Origin: Lantana camara
Lineage: Eukaryota; Streptophyta; Magnoliopsida; Lamiales; Verbenaceae
Assembly: GCA_037501455.1 (NCBI GenBank)
Contig: CM074856.1
Span: forward strand, 101,277,001 to 101,341,000
DNA length: 64,000 nucleotides
Direction of reading: 5' to 3'
Positions 12,397 to 23,968 of this stretch are shown here, in pieces (position 1 is the stretch's first letter; every line of letters begins with the position of its first letter). The notes below the pieces were generated by a model. That model searched no databases. It was given only the letters and a program-made list of their open reading frames with translations, and was not told where the DNA came from. A program made the translations under genes and the position numbers.

Positions 12397-15271
12397 TCAC
12401 TGGGCTTGAGTGTCAGGCTCCGGAGGGGCGGTCGCGAGAGGAACTGGGGCCAATACGTTGGCGTCAGATGTTTGGGCCTCACCTGGTTCCTCGATGTCCG
12501 CTGCATCCATGAAGGTGCCCTCGTCATCTATTTGGATAGGCTCGGGGCCTAGGGAATTGGCAGCTATGAACTCCCGTTGGAGCATTTGCACCAGATCTTG
12601 GTACTCCAGCTCTGCCAGGCTCTCAGTGGGATCCTCGTCTTGGACCATGGGCTCGCAGTTCTCATCTAGGTCCATGCGCAAGCGCTCGTCGGTCCGAGCG
12701 CTCTCAGGAGCCAGGCTAAGTTTCACCATCTGCCAGATCGCTTTACGGAAGAAGCGCCGAGCGTTATCGAAGCACTGGATGTTGGCTGCAAACACAAAAG
12801 CTTTGGAACACACAAACTTCATTATTGCGTCCCAGGAGACCTTCGCCGCCAGTCCTTCCACTTTGCCCTGCAGATCAGCGAGAGCCTTCTTAGTATCTTC
12901 ATTTTGGCGAGTGCTCTCTGCCAGTTGCGTGCTCAATTCCCTATTTTGGACCCTCAGTTGGTCACGCTCCACCTTCAACTCCTTATGACGCTCGTCAAGG
13001 GTAAGATAGGCTTCGTCCGACTTCCGCAGATTCTCCCTCAGCCTGTCCTTCTCAAGGTTGGCTTCAGTCAGTTGAGCGCTGACATTGTTGTAATCCTCTT
13101 GCAATTGGCCGGGGTCGGAGACTCGCAGCAATTTCTTGTACTTGGCCTTATGATTGAAGTAGGCCTGCGCACGACCTTGCAAATTCTTCAGCCTTGGGAT
13201 TACTTCCTGGGAAGCCATAAGCGAGAGCCACTATCAGAAAAATAGAGGAAAAAAGTGGGGATCTTACAAGGGGAATTAAGGACTAACCGTCAGGAGAGCG
13301 TGACATGAGTCATCCGCGACCCGAGCGGCATCATGCTCGTTTAGTTTGTCATGGTCGGCGGAGAACTGGAGCTTTCCGACGATGTCAGAGACCATGCTGA
13401 CAGAGAATGCGCTCTTCTTCAGTAAAACGGGACCATCCTTCCTTTGGCGCTTGTACCGAGTGTCTCCCCGGCAGCCTATCTTCCAGAAATCCTCATCCTC
13501 TGATGAGGAAGTGTCGCTGCCCTCGCCTCTGTGCCCCACTACTACTTCTTTTCCCTTGCCAAAAATTGGAATGGAGTCTGGCAGTCTCTTCCTCTTCCCT
13601 TGACGGCCAGCCCGGATGCTTTCGTGGATACGGGCCAGTTCCCCCGAGCGATTGCAAGAGCCGCTCGAACTCAGTGAAATTGGACCCTCGGGAGCCACCG
13701 GCGGAGGAGTAGCCCCGCGAGCGCCATCAACCGTCAAATCCTCAATGGGGCCCCTAGGAGGAGCTTCGTTCCCCGCGCCTCCGCGAGTGCCATTGTGGCA
13801 GCGGCCTGCTCCTCATCTAGTTCCCCTCCCCCTTGGAGCATTGGGAGGGCGGATTTGCTGTTGTTGTGGGGGCTGAGGGTTAGCGTCGGGTCCCTGAGCG
13901 CCTAGCATACGAGAGAGAGCCTCTGCATTCATACCTAGGGATAATATTCGGACACCTGCAAGTAAGGAGATACGAGCGTCAAGGGTTGGTTATTTGGATC
14001 ACAAGTACAAGAGTATAACAATCAGACCAAGTTAGAAGACTATTCTAAAAGTTAGAATAGTTAGTTCCTAGAATCTAACCATCGAGGGCCATGATGTCAG
14101 CTGGAGGGTTGATTATCATATCTGGGGGGCAAGACAAGCCATAACGGAACAGCACTCCCTCGTTCTTCATCAAGACCTCAGCTTTAATCCACTTTTTCTC
14201 ACTCCTCATCTCGAGGGCTAATCCCTTTGCCCAATCCTCAAAGGTTTTATTCCTTACCCTTTCCCTAATCAGAGGACCCTCGCCATGTATTAACCACTCT
14301 CGGTGAACCCCAAAAATTCCTCCGGGGGCCCCCACGAAGAAGTAATTATCCTTCCAATGCTCGCCATAGGAGGTGGATAGGGAATCTATCATCTTAAAGC
14401 CCGATTTGGCCTGGGCGTAATAAAACCCATCTGTAGGGGACGAGCGTGTTGAGCGGGCTGCTTGTATCAAACTACCAAAATTGGCAATCGAGGGTTCGTG
14501 GCCTAGGGCTCTCATCATTATTACAAAAGTATTGATTAAGGCTATGCCGTTTGGCAGAATTTGTGAAGGGCAAAGCGCAAGGTGATGGCAGATGGTGGCG
14601 ACGGCGGACGGGATTGGAAACCTCAGGCCCCCGGCCAAGACAGCATCCCAGCAAACCGTCAACATCCCGGGTGGCGGTCGGTTGGCTCTCTCTCCCTCCT
14701 TGGGAAGTCGGTAAGGAAACACTGTTTCATCCCAATACACTTTGGCCCTCAACTCCTCCAAATCGTCGAGCGTCAGAATACTCTCAATTTCATCAGGGGA
14801 TCTGTCGGTTTGGTGGGGCTTATCTTGCCTTACTCACATCGCGGGTTCCTTTCCCCTTCTTTGACGCCTTCTAGAAGGTTCAGCCTCAACTTGACGCCCG
14901 GATGGCCCTTCACCGCCCTTGGGAGCCGCGACTGCCACCAAGATCCTATGATCTTGGGGTCTTACGGCACTATTCAATACCGGGAACACTCTCTCTCCCT
15001 GTCTCTGCATCTCCATCACATTGTGCATCTCTTCAAAAAGGTCATTTACCCCACCAGGAGCACGTTCGTTCATTCCTTGAACGGCGGCGTCGACCTCCTC
15101 ATCCCTGGCATCAACCGGAGCCTGGGCCACTGGGATAGCGGTAGGAATCCCTTCACCTGGGGAAGCCCTGGCCATCGGAACTGCTGTAGGCATATTACTG
15201 TGAGGGGAGGAGCTCCCAACGGATATCTCATCTATCTCCCTCACGTAATCGTCTGCTTGTTGTCCTTCCAT
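12397..15271 (-). pseudogene. Antisense gene of Tat unit 1, three exons, two premature stops
   Basis: Exon 1 is 15271-14080 (ATG start, 1192 nt), exon 2 13955-13288 (668 nt), exon 3 13206-12397 (810 nt, TGA). The spliced frame is 890 codons with junction phases 1 and 0. It contains two nonsense changes of CGA to TGA, at 14836-14834 in exon 1 and 13815-13813 in exon 2; the other units read arginine there. The transposon-type domain spans about residues 175-320, the basic KRKR motif is in exon 2, and a charged coiled coil lies at about residues 665-735 in exon 3, followed by an acidic, proline-rich tail. The start matches the homologous ATG of unit 2 and of the second Tat family. The role is unknown. 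The two CpG-to-TpG type nonsense changes fit decay under DNA methylation (inference). Confidence 0.8.
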
Positions 15272-15552
15272 GATTGCTCTTTGACTTCTGAAGACGCAGC
15301 TTTTCGTAGAAAATTCAATGAAGAAGGAAGTCTCTGAAACGAATTCAACGACAGAAGGGGGTTCTTCACTCCAGAATTTCACTCACTCAACCTAAATCTA
15401 AAGTTAGTACAAGAAATGAGAGTTTGCGGAATTTTTACCTAAACCTGGAAGGAAAACTTGCTAGAAATCAAAGAAACTGGTAGAGAGATTTTGCTGCTTG
15501 ATTTTCTTGCAGAATGATGAACGCGAGAAAAAGGAGATAAAGCCTTACGAAT

Positions 15553-15563
15553 CCCTATTTGTA
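15553..15563 (-). promoter_or_regulatory. Candidate TATA-like site of the antisense gene, unit 1
   Basis: On the minus strand TACAAATAGGGATTC lies about 290 bp upstream of the antisense ATG. The second Tat family has TATAAGTACGGGATTC about 300 bp upstream of its antisense ATG (40350). Shared position and flanking GGGATTC suggest a conserved core promoter inside the element; no transcript evidence is available. Confidence 0.45.
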
Positions 15564-15866
15564 GGGGAAGAGATTGGCATTAATCAGGGCTTGGGATTTC
15601 AAATGACAATCATTTCCTGCCTAGGAAATCCCCCCACTTTTGGCAACCGCCTCACGTCTCCCGAAGTGCACGCGTCCACGTTCCCACTCAGCATTAAATG
15701 CGGACACGACTGCATTTAATACGGTGTCAGACTGTGTCCGTTACAGAAGCCAAAGCGGTCACTTCTCTTGCAGTGGCTTGACCCTCGGATATTCAAAAGT
15801 CCAAGGCTCTACTCTTTTAAATTCTACAGTACGCTCGGGCGATACTACAGAATTTGGGGGGCAAAA

Positions 15867-16729
15867 TGATGAGACTTAAAACCGCGCTCAAATCAGAGCT
15901 GTCCACGTGTCAGCGCTTGACGACTGAGGGACTGGACGCTCGCATTGATGGGCTCGAGGGCCTACCCAGCCCACTTACCTGCTTATCAATACAGGCCCAT
16001 GAGCCTCGGCCAACCGTTCATGTAAAGGATTCTAGCTAATGGGCTTGACGCTCACGTCCCGACCCTCAGAGTCACCCTTCTCAGGGAAGCACCCACACGA
16101 GGGCCCCATTCTTGATGCTCGGGATTTTGACGTTCTAGGATCATCTGCCGTAGGAGGTCCATCCGTACACTCTTTGAGCGTCACCCGCGCTCGTGCATGA
16201 TCCTACCCCACTGCGATGGATCCGAACCTTAGCAAAGAGTACCTTGGGCCTTTCTCTCGCGCGACCCTCGCCAACAACCTCTGACACAAAGGTAGTGCGC
16301 CCCTACACCTGACACGCCGCCACCTTTTCAGAAACGTCGTTCTCACACCCTCACGGGCTGCCACGTGTTAGGGCAACACAGGTTTGGGACCACATGGTCA
16401 ATTTATCAATTTACCCTCACCCCTAACATATAAATAGGGGAGAACACAAGCTTTCTCCCCCAAGTCATCTTCCATAATCCTGACTGCACTCACTGTTCTG
16501 GGCATTTTTCCTCCGTTTTCCCTAATCTTCTCCAGTCTTGTGATTACACTTATTCCAGTTGCATCACCCCTGCACTTTGCACTCTTGGTGTTATCCTAGC
16601 TGGAAGAACCCACGCTCAAAAAGGAAACCCAGTTCCTGAGGCTCCTACGCCTATGATGGTCTTTCCCTTCTCATACAAATATTGAAAATGTTGTTGCATT
16701 TAGGAAACTCACGTTTTCCTGCACCATCA
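15867..16729 (+). repeat. LTR 2 of the Tat array (863 bp)
   Basis: It has the same ends as LTR 1 (TGATGAG...CACCATCA), is preceded by GGGGGGCAAAA (15856-15866) and followed by the primer site (16734-16751). It is shared between units 1 and 2. The TATA box is at 16429-16436. By eye it has about 16 differences from LTR 1 and about 25 from LTR 3. Confidence 0.92.
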
Positions 16730-16828
16730 TTTTTTGCGCCGTCTGTGGGAAACCATCAACATCTTCTTCGTCTTCATCAGTTTCTTCCTTTGAAAGCTAG
16801 TTGAGATATAACACCACCTGTTTTAAAG

Positions 16829-19800
16829 ATGGTAACTGCAACCAGGTCTGGAGCGGTAGGAGGCAAGGATGCTCTTCCCCCAGTCAACGAAGAGAATGCA
16901 GGAAATAACGCTCCCACCGGAGGTACGCCCCCGCCTGCAGCCGGAGATGGGACCGGGAACGCGGAAACTGTCACTGCCGCTCTTCCCCCCACTGGAAACG
17001 AGGCAGGAGGCTCCGCCTCTGTCCCTCCTCCCTCAACTTTTACCCAAAATGCTCCTGCCCCCCACCCCGGTGTGTATTCCATGGCCATGCCACCGCCAGG
17101 ATATGCTTACATGCCTGCTGGGATGATGCCCGGAATGATGCCCATGGCACAACCTTACCAGGTAGGAATGCTAAATCTCCCTTTATCACTACCTAGGGAG
17201 ATACAGGGAGTGGAAATACCCCAAATAACTACCCAACAACTTCAGGCGCTTTACGCGCAATGTGAGGGTCAGGCGGTCCAGAACGCCTGGGAACACTTCA
17301 CCACGGTTTATTTCCCATCATTGGCTGGGGCCCGAACGGCCCCACCCCTTGGAAGGCTCCCCACTCACCCATTGACAATGGCACAAAACGCGTTGAGGGC
17401 CCAGCAACCTCCCCCACCGCCTATCCAAGAAAATGAGGCCCCACCGAGGGTCCAGCAAGGGCAGCAACCAGCTGGAAATGAAAGGGCCCCTCAAGATAAG
17501 AGAGCCCCTCAAAATGAAGGGGTCGGAGACAATGAAGAGGTCCAATCGAGGGCCACAGAAAGGGCAAACCGCAGAAACGTTGGAGACCCTCAGCTTGCCG
17601 CTGTGTAGGACCAGCTTAAGGGGCTCCAGAATGTGGTTGAGCAGCTCTCTCGAGCAAGGTCTCAAGTCCCCCGTGATGGGGACGAGAGGTCCAGGGCCAG
17701 AGACGCTCGCCGACCACGTAGCCCAATTTCTCGCCGTCGAAGGGAAGCAAGCTATGAGGATCCCGAGGACAGGGATTACAGAATCATGACGGGCGATTCT
17801 CCCCTCGTCGAGGAGGTACTAATGACCCGCGTGGGGAAAGACAAGATCCCCACATCCGTCAACAGATATGATGGAACCACTGATCCAGCTGAGCATCTGG
17901 ATCACTTTGTGCACCTGATGCATTTGTACGACCATCCGAGCAACTATTGGGCCAAGGTGTTTGTCACTTCCCTCACAGGAATGGCCCAAAACTGGTACAA
18001 AAAGCTTCCCCCACGCTCAATCCGAGGGTACTATGACCTGACAGATGCTTTCATAAGCCACTTCAACTCTTTGAAGGCACCCGCCCCAGCCGCGACCGCT
18101 CTCTACAGCTTGGTCCAGGGGCCGAACGAGACGCTCAGGTCTTTCATGGGAAGGCTCAATAAGGAAATCTTATTGGTGGAGAAGCCCTCGATGGATTTCT
18201 TGAGGCGCGTTCTCTTCGGAGCCATCAACATGAAGCACTACGTCAGCAAGGAATTTGTGGAGGAGGTGGCCAAGAAAAAGCCACGATCATTGATGGAGAT
18301 TAGGGAGATAGCGGACTCTTTCTTCACCCTCGAGGATATGTATATCGCGAGGGATCAGAAAATGGCGAACGCCCCTCGCCCCAGCAAAGCCCCCGAGGAC
18401 AGAGGAGATTCAACCAGGGGTCACCGCCGCAGTCCTATTCCCGCTAGTCGAAATTCTCCACCTCCGCGTAAGTTTGAGCGCATCCCCCTCAACCGCCCAA
18501 TCGCCGAAGTTTATTCCATGGCGGATAAAAAACTGTTCAAGAGACCACCCAGGTTGGGGGAAACCGAAGCTCAGAAGCGCTCGGGAAAGTACTGTGCTTT
18601 CCATAAACAGAAGGGTCATGATACCAACGAGTGCCGCCAGCTGGAAAGCGAGAGTCAGAGGCTTATAGCTGGAGGGCATCTCAAGGAATTTGTAAGGGTG
18701 TTGGAAAAATACGATGAACACTGTGCCGAACGATCGCGGGGTAGGGGAAGGAGCCGTTCGTGATCACGTAGTCCTCGCCACCACCAAACCGAATCAAGCG
18801 ACCGCGGCAAAGGAAAAGCTGCAGATTTGGAGAATCAACCTTTCGCGGTCATCCACATGATCGCAGGGGGACCCTCGGGAGGCGACTCTAATGCCTCCCG
18901 ATGCCGCTACATTCGGAGTTACGATCAACGTTCATCCCTGCCCAAGCCCGTACTCTCTGTCGACAGCTCTCCACGCTCGAAAGAGGATGACGTTGTAGGG
19001 TTTACGAATAAAGATCTGGAACACATTGTAACACCCCATGGGATCGGTGAAACCTCTGACTGTCCCATGGTGGTTAGCTTAGACGTTCATAACCATGTTG
19101 TAAAGAGGGTCTTAATTGATAGTGGAAGCTCCGTGAACGTTCTACCTTATTCAACGTTTCAGAAATTGAACATAACAAACATCCCTCTCGAACCCCTCAA
19201 GACAGCTCTCGTTGGCTTTGGGGGTTCGGAGATTGTCCCTCGCGGACAGATTCGCTTTGAGCGTACTTTACACAGTCGTTGAGGTGGACCTCCCCTATAA
19301 CATCATCATTGGGCGCCCAGCCCTCGTGGATTTCAAAGCGATAATCTCGACTTATCATCAGAAAGTCAAGTTCCCCACTCCCGAGGGCACGAGCGAGATT
19401 CTATGCAATGTCAAAGAGGCCTGGGAATGTTAAGTCCTCTCCCTTCGAAGCCATAGGCCCAAATAAGCCATCCAGGAAGGATCCACCAAAAAGTCGGTTG
19501 ACTTCCCCAACTTGGACGAGGATGGTCCGGAACGCAAAAGGGCCAAGTTATACAAAAAGAAGAATAAAAAGAAAACCCCCAGTGGAACCCAGTGCCCAGA
19601 AGACGGTCCGCTCGGGGCCGTCGAAGGATCTTCCTCCGAGAGCGAGAAAGATGGGCCCTCGGGGGAGGAAAAGGGCAGGCTTACTGGAAAGAAGCGAGCG
19701 CTCGAGGCTCCGAGGCCTGAAATTCGTATCGAGCCCACCGAAAAGTTTTTGACCATAGAGTTGGATCCAGGGAATCCAGATAAGACCACCCAGATTGGCT

Positions 19801-22800
19801 CTAACCTCGACGGCCCCTCCCAGGTTATGATGATTGATTTTCCCCGAGAGAACTTCGTTGTATTTGCTTGGAAAGTTTCTGATCTCACTGGGATAGATCC
19901 GAGCGTTATAGTCCACCGGCTAAACGTGGACCCAACCTTCAAACCAGTCAAACAGAAGAAGAGGGACGTTCACGGTTTCAGGAAGCAAGTCATTGAAGAA
20001 GAGGTGGGTAAGCTCCTAGACGCTCAATACATTGAGGAAATATTATACCCAGAGTGGCTTTGCAACGTGGTGCTCGTTCCCAAGAGTGCCAACAAGTGGC
20101 GCATGTGTAATGACTTCACAGACCTCAACAAGGCATGCCCCAAAGATCCTTATCCCTTGCCAAGGATTGACCAGTTGGTAGATTCGACAGCAGGGTGCGA
20201 ACTCATGAGCATGATGGACGCCTTTCAGGGATACTATCAAATATTCATGGCGACCGAGGATCGCCCCAAAACTTCGTTCGTTGTGCATTTAGGGGTTTAT
20301 TGTTTCAAGATCATGCCATTTGGGCTCAAAAACGCGGGGGTAACTTACCAGCGCCTAGTCAACAGGATGTTCGAGCGTGAAATTGGGAAATCTATGAAAG
20401 TCTATGTGGATAATATGATAGTAAAAAGTGAACATCGGTATTCCCATTTGGAGGATCTCAAACAGACCTTCAACGTCCTGCGCCGTTATGGAATGAAGTT
20501 GAACCCCTCGAAATGCACGTTCGGTGTTCGGGGTGGTAAGTTCTTAGGGTATATGGTTAGTCAGCGTGGCATAGAGGCGAACCCTGAGAAGATAAAGGCG
20601 ATTGTGGATATTCCTTCCCCTCGGAATGTGAGGGAAGTACAAGTGTTGGTGGGCAAGATCATCTCGTTGAACAGGTTCATCTCTCGCCCAGCAGACAGGA
20701 ATTTACCTTTTTTCAGATTTTTGCACAACGCTCGCAACTTTGCTTGGAGTGAGGAATGTGAGAAGGCCTTGAAAGATATGAAGCAATACCTCACGAGCGC
20801 ACCACTGTTGACAAGCCTAACCCCGGAGAAAACTTATTTATTTACCTCTCAGTTTCCACTGAGGCTACGAGCGTTGTCTTGGTGGTTGTCCGCGAGCGTA
20901 AACATACGCCGGTCTACTATTTGAGCAAAACTTTGCAAGGGGCGGAGAAGAGATACATGGAAATAGAGAAATTCGCTTTTGCACTCGTTAATGCATCTCG
21001 AAGGCTAAGGCCTTATTTTCAGGCCCATTCTATCACAGCGTCAAGCAGGTACTATCCAAGCCAGACGTATCAGACAGGTTAATCAAATGGTCCATTGAAC
21101 TCAGCCAATTCGACATCACATTTGAGCCTCGTACGGCGATACAAGCTCAGGCAGTAGCAGACTTGTTGGTGGAGCGGTTCAATTTGGATACCGAGGCCTC
21201 AGCAGAAGAAGGGTTATGGCTCCTGCACACAGATGGCTCCTCGACCTCACGAGGGGGGGAGCCGGGGTGTCCCTTAGAGACCCTCGCGGTATGGAAGTGG
21301 ATTACGTTATTAAGCTGGCGTTCCTGGTTACCAACAACGAGGCTGAGTATGAGGCTCTAATCCAAGGGTTATGGATAGCCCTCCAGAATGGTGCCGCTCG
21401 TGTAACAGCTTATGTAGACTCTCAGTTGATTGCGAGTCAAGTTGATGGCACTTATGAAGCTCGAGAAGCCACTATGATGCAGTATTTAGCAAAGGCTAAG
21501 GAGGTGATCGCCAAGTTCAAAGAGTTTCACTTGTTGCAGATCCCCCGAGCAGAGAACGAACGTGCCGATGCCCTTTCCAAATTCGCTTCAGCCCTCGATG
21601 ACTCATGCGAGAGCTCAGTCACATTCCTCAAGGCAGATAAACCACTGATTAGGGAGGTAGAACCCTCGAGCGAGGTAAGTATGATTGACCCCGCTGAACC
21701 TTGTTGGTTGGATGACATCGTTAAGTTTATCAAGGATGGGATCTGTCCTAGCGATAAGGTGGAAGCCAGGAAGGTTAGGAGTAAAGCCCCTCGCTTTTCT
21801 CTTGATAACGACGGTCGGCTATTCAAACGATCTTTTCAAGGTCCACCATTCAGATAAGGAAGTGTTAGAACACGTGCACAGTGGAAGTTGCGGGAATCAT
21901 TCGGGCGGTCGAATATTGGCCAAGAAAGTCTTGAGGAGTGGGTTATACTGGCCCTCGTTATTGCAGGATGCTATCAGTTACTCCAAAAAGTGACCTAAGT
22001 GCCAATTTCACTCTAACACTCCCCAACTGCCGGCGGCTCAGATGATCCCTATCGACGTTTCTTGGCCTTTCGATCAGTGGGGCATCGACATTGTGGGACC
22101 CCTTCCAATAGCGGTCGGGCAAAAGAAATTTGTGATCCTCGCTGTGGATTATTTCACTAAGTGGGCTGAAGCAGAAGCGGTCGCCAAGATAACGTTCAAA
22201 GTTGTGAGGGATTTCATTTGGAAAAACATCATCTGCAGATATGGCATCCCGAGGGTGCTTATCTCAGACAACGGCTCCCAGTTTATCGCTGCTGACACAC
22301 GGGAGTGGTGCTCTGAACTGGGAATTGAGCAACGATTCACTTCCGTGGGCCACCCTCAAGCCAATGGTCAGGCTGAAGTGACTAACCGAACCATACTCCA
22401 GCACTTGAGAACGATGCTCGAAAGTAAGAAAGGAGAATGGGCTGAAGAACTTCAAGGTGCCCTGTGGGCATATCGCACCACCCCTCGAGCGGCGACAGGG
22501 GAAACTCCTTATTCTCTGGTGTACGGCTCCGAGGCCATGATACCTGCGGAAATCGCTCAAGAATCCGCACGCGTTGCCTATTTCGAGCCTGCAACCAACG
22601 AAGCCAACCGAGCCTTCGAATTGGACTTATTAGATGAAAGGAGGAACTTAGCCTGGGCTCGCATTCACAAATACAAGGCGACTGTAGCCCACCATTACAA
22701 CAAGCGTGTCAAAGAAAGATCTTTCCAACTAGGGGACTTGGTCCTTAAAAAAGTTGAAGTCTCTAAGCACGTGGGTAAGTTGGATCCCAATTGGGAAGGC

Positions 22801-22914
22801 CCCTTCAAAGTTGTCCAAGTACGAGCAAACAACACCTACTTGCTGGAGACTTTGCAAGGCGAGCGTCTCCCGAGACCATGGAACGCGTGTAACCTCAGAA
22901 GGTTCTACGTGTGA
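16829..22914 (+). pseudogene. gag-pol: Gag-pol polyprotein of unit 2, heavily broken
   Basis: The start (ATG 16829) and the domain order match unit 1. Breaks visible against unit 1: TAG 17606 (shared), TGA 18761, a 38-nt deletion near 19,256, TAA 19431, TAA 19464, a 1-nt deletion near 20,811, a 16-nt net deletion near 21,039, a 1-nt loss in a G-run near 21,255, a 20-nt deletion near 21,856, and TGA 21991. The RT box reads YVDN, so the second catalytic aspartate (codon 20412-20414) is asparagine and polymerase activity is expected to be lost even if the frame were open. The Gag N-terminus (16829-17608) and the integrase core to C-terminus (22042-22914, with both D and E residues) are the longest open pieces. 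Confidence 0.92.
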
Positions 22915-23968
22915 ATGTCAGTATTTGTAATTGCCCATTCGCGGCATGGTATACTTTCTTTTGACAGAAAGCATGTTGTAATCATTTCAAAAATTGCAAG
23001 TATAACAGTAAGTATTTGATCCATCGTTATGTCATTTATTTGTTTTCTTCTTGATTAATGATTTGGGCGACAGAAAGCCTACTCAGTGTCGAGCATCCTC
23101 CACGTCGAACGGCTTAAGTAATACCCCAATCCTTTCAAAGCAACGGTATCTGTGTGTTGAGAGCACTCTACATTGAATATTTTGACGCTCATAAGCGTGC
23201 AAATCTTTAGAATGAGCGTGTCGAAAGAAGGGGATGCTAAATGCTGAGTTTACACCAACTGGATGCTGATCACACCAGTTTGCGCTCGTAAACCCCCGAT
23301 GACCCTCATCCCCTTAGGTGTAAGTACGCTCGTAAAAAGCTGCCACTAGGCTATTCCTTCCCCGGATACCTAAAGATGAAGCTAACATTACAGCTACACT
23401 AGTTTTAATTCCATACTTAGCAATTTCTGCAGTTGATTCCTAATTTTATTAGAGTTATTGGAACCCTCAAGTTGAAGATGCACGTCACAAGTTTAAGGCC
23501 AATACTTAGCCGAATCCTTAGGGGTGCCTAAGTTCAAATTCGAACCTCATTGTTGGTATAGCCAGGGAACCCTCTTAAGGGACACCCTCGAGCCCATATA
23601 AGCAGCTCTCAAATTCCCAGACATTACCAAATTCTAAACTAATGACGCATGGTGATAAGTGCCAGGGAACCTTCAAAGGAAACACCCTCGTGCGCATACA
23701 CTCCCATCGCAGATACTCAAACAAGAAAGATAAGTGTACAATCGCCGAGCGCGATGAAACAACAGCAAACCCAATCCATATTCAAGAACAAAAGAAAGTG
23801 CGCAAACATTCAAGCAGTAAAAGAAGAGTTCGAATATATGGGAAGAAGCATAAAGGAATTCAAAACATTCAGAAGACAGTTGGCGGATTAAATACAAACA
23901 TTAATTGTTCATGAATAGGAAAAGGAAATTAAACTGGCAAAGATAGGGAATCAACAACCAAGGGATTA
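22915..23968. other. Linker between pol and antisense gene, unit 2
   Basis: About 1.05 kb, collinear with 11343-12396. No gene is recognised. The 90-codon ORF (23642-23914) recurs again and is judged a passenger of copy similarity. Confidence 0.6.

Larger units (their letters stand above)
4219..16729 (+). mobile_element. Tat-lineage gypsy retrotransposon, unit 1 (LTR to LTR)
   Basis: The order is LTR 1, primer site, gag-pol (5181-11342), linker (11343-12396), antisense gene (15271-12397), polypurine tract, LTR 2. The period from LTR start to LTR start is 11,648 bp. Tat lineage is inferred from the archaeal-type second RNase H domain after the RT-associated one and from an antisense extra ORF between pol and the 3' LTR. 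Both protein genes are disrupted, so the unit cannot be autonomous as it stands. Confidence 0.88.
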
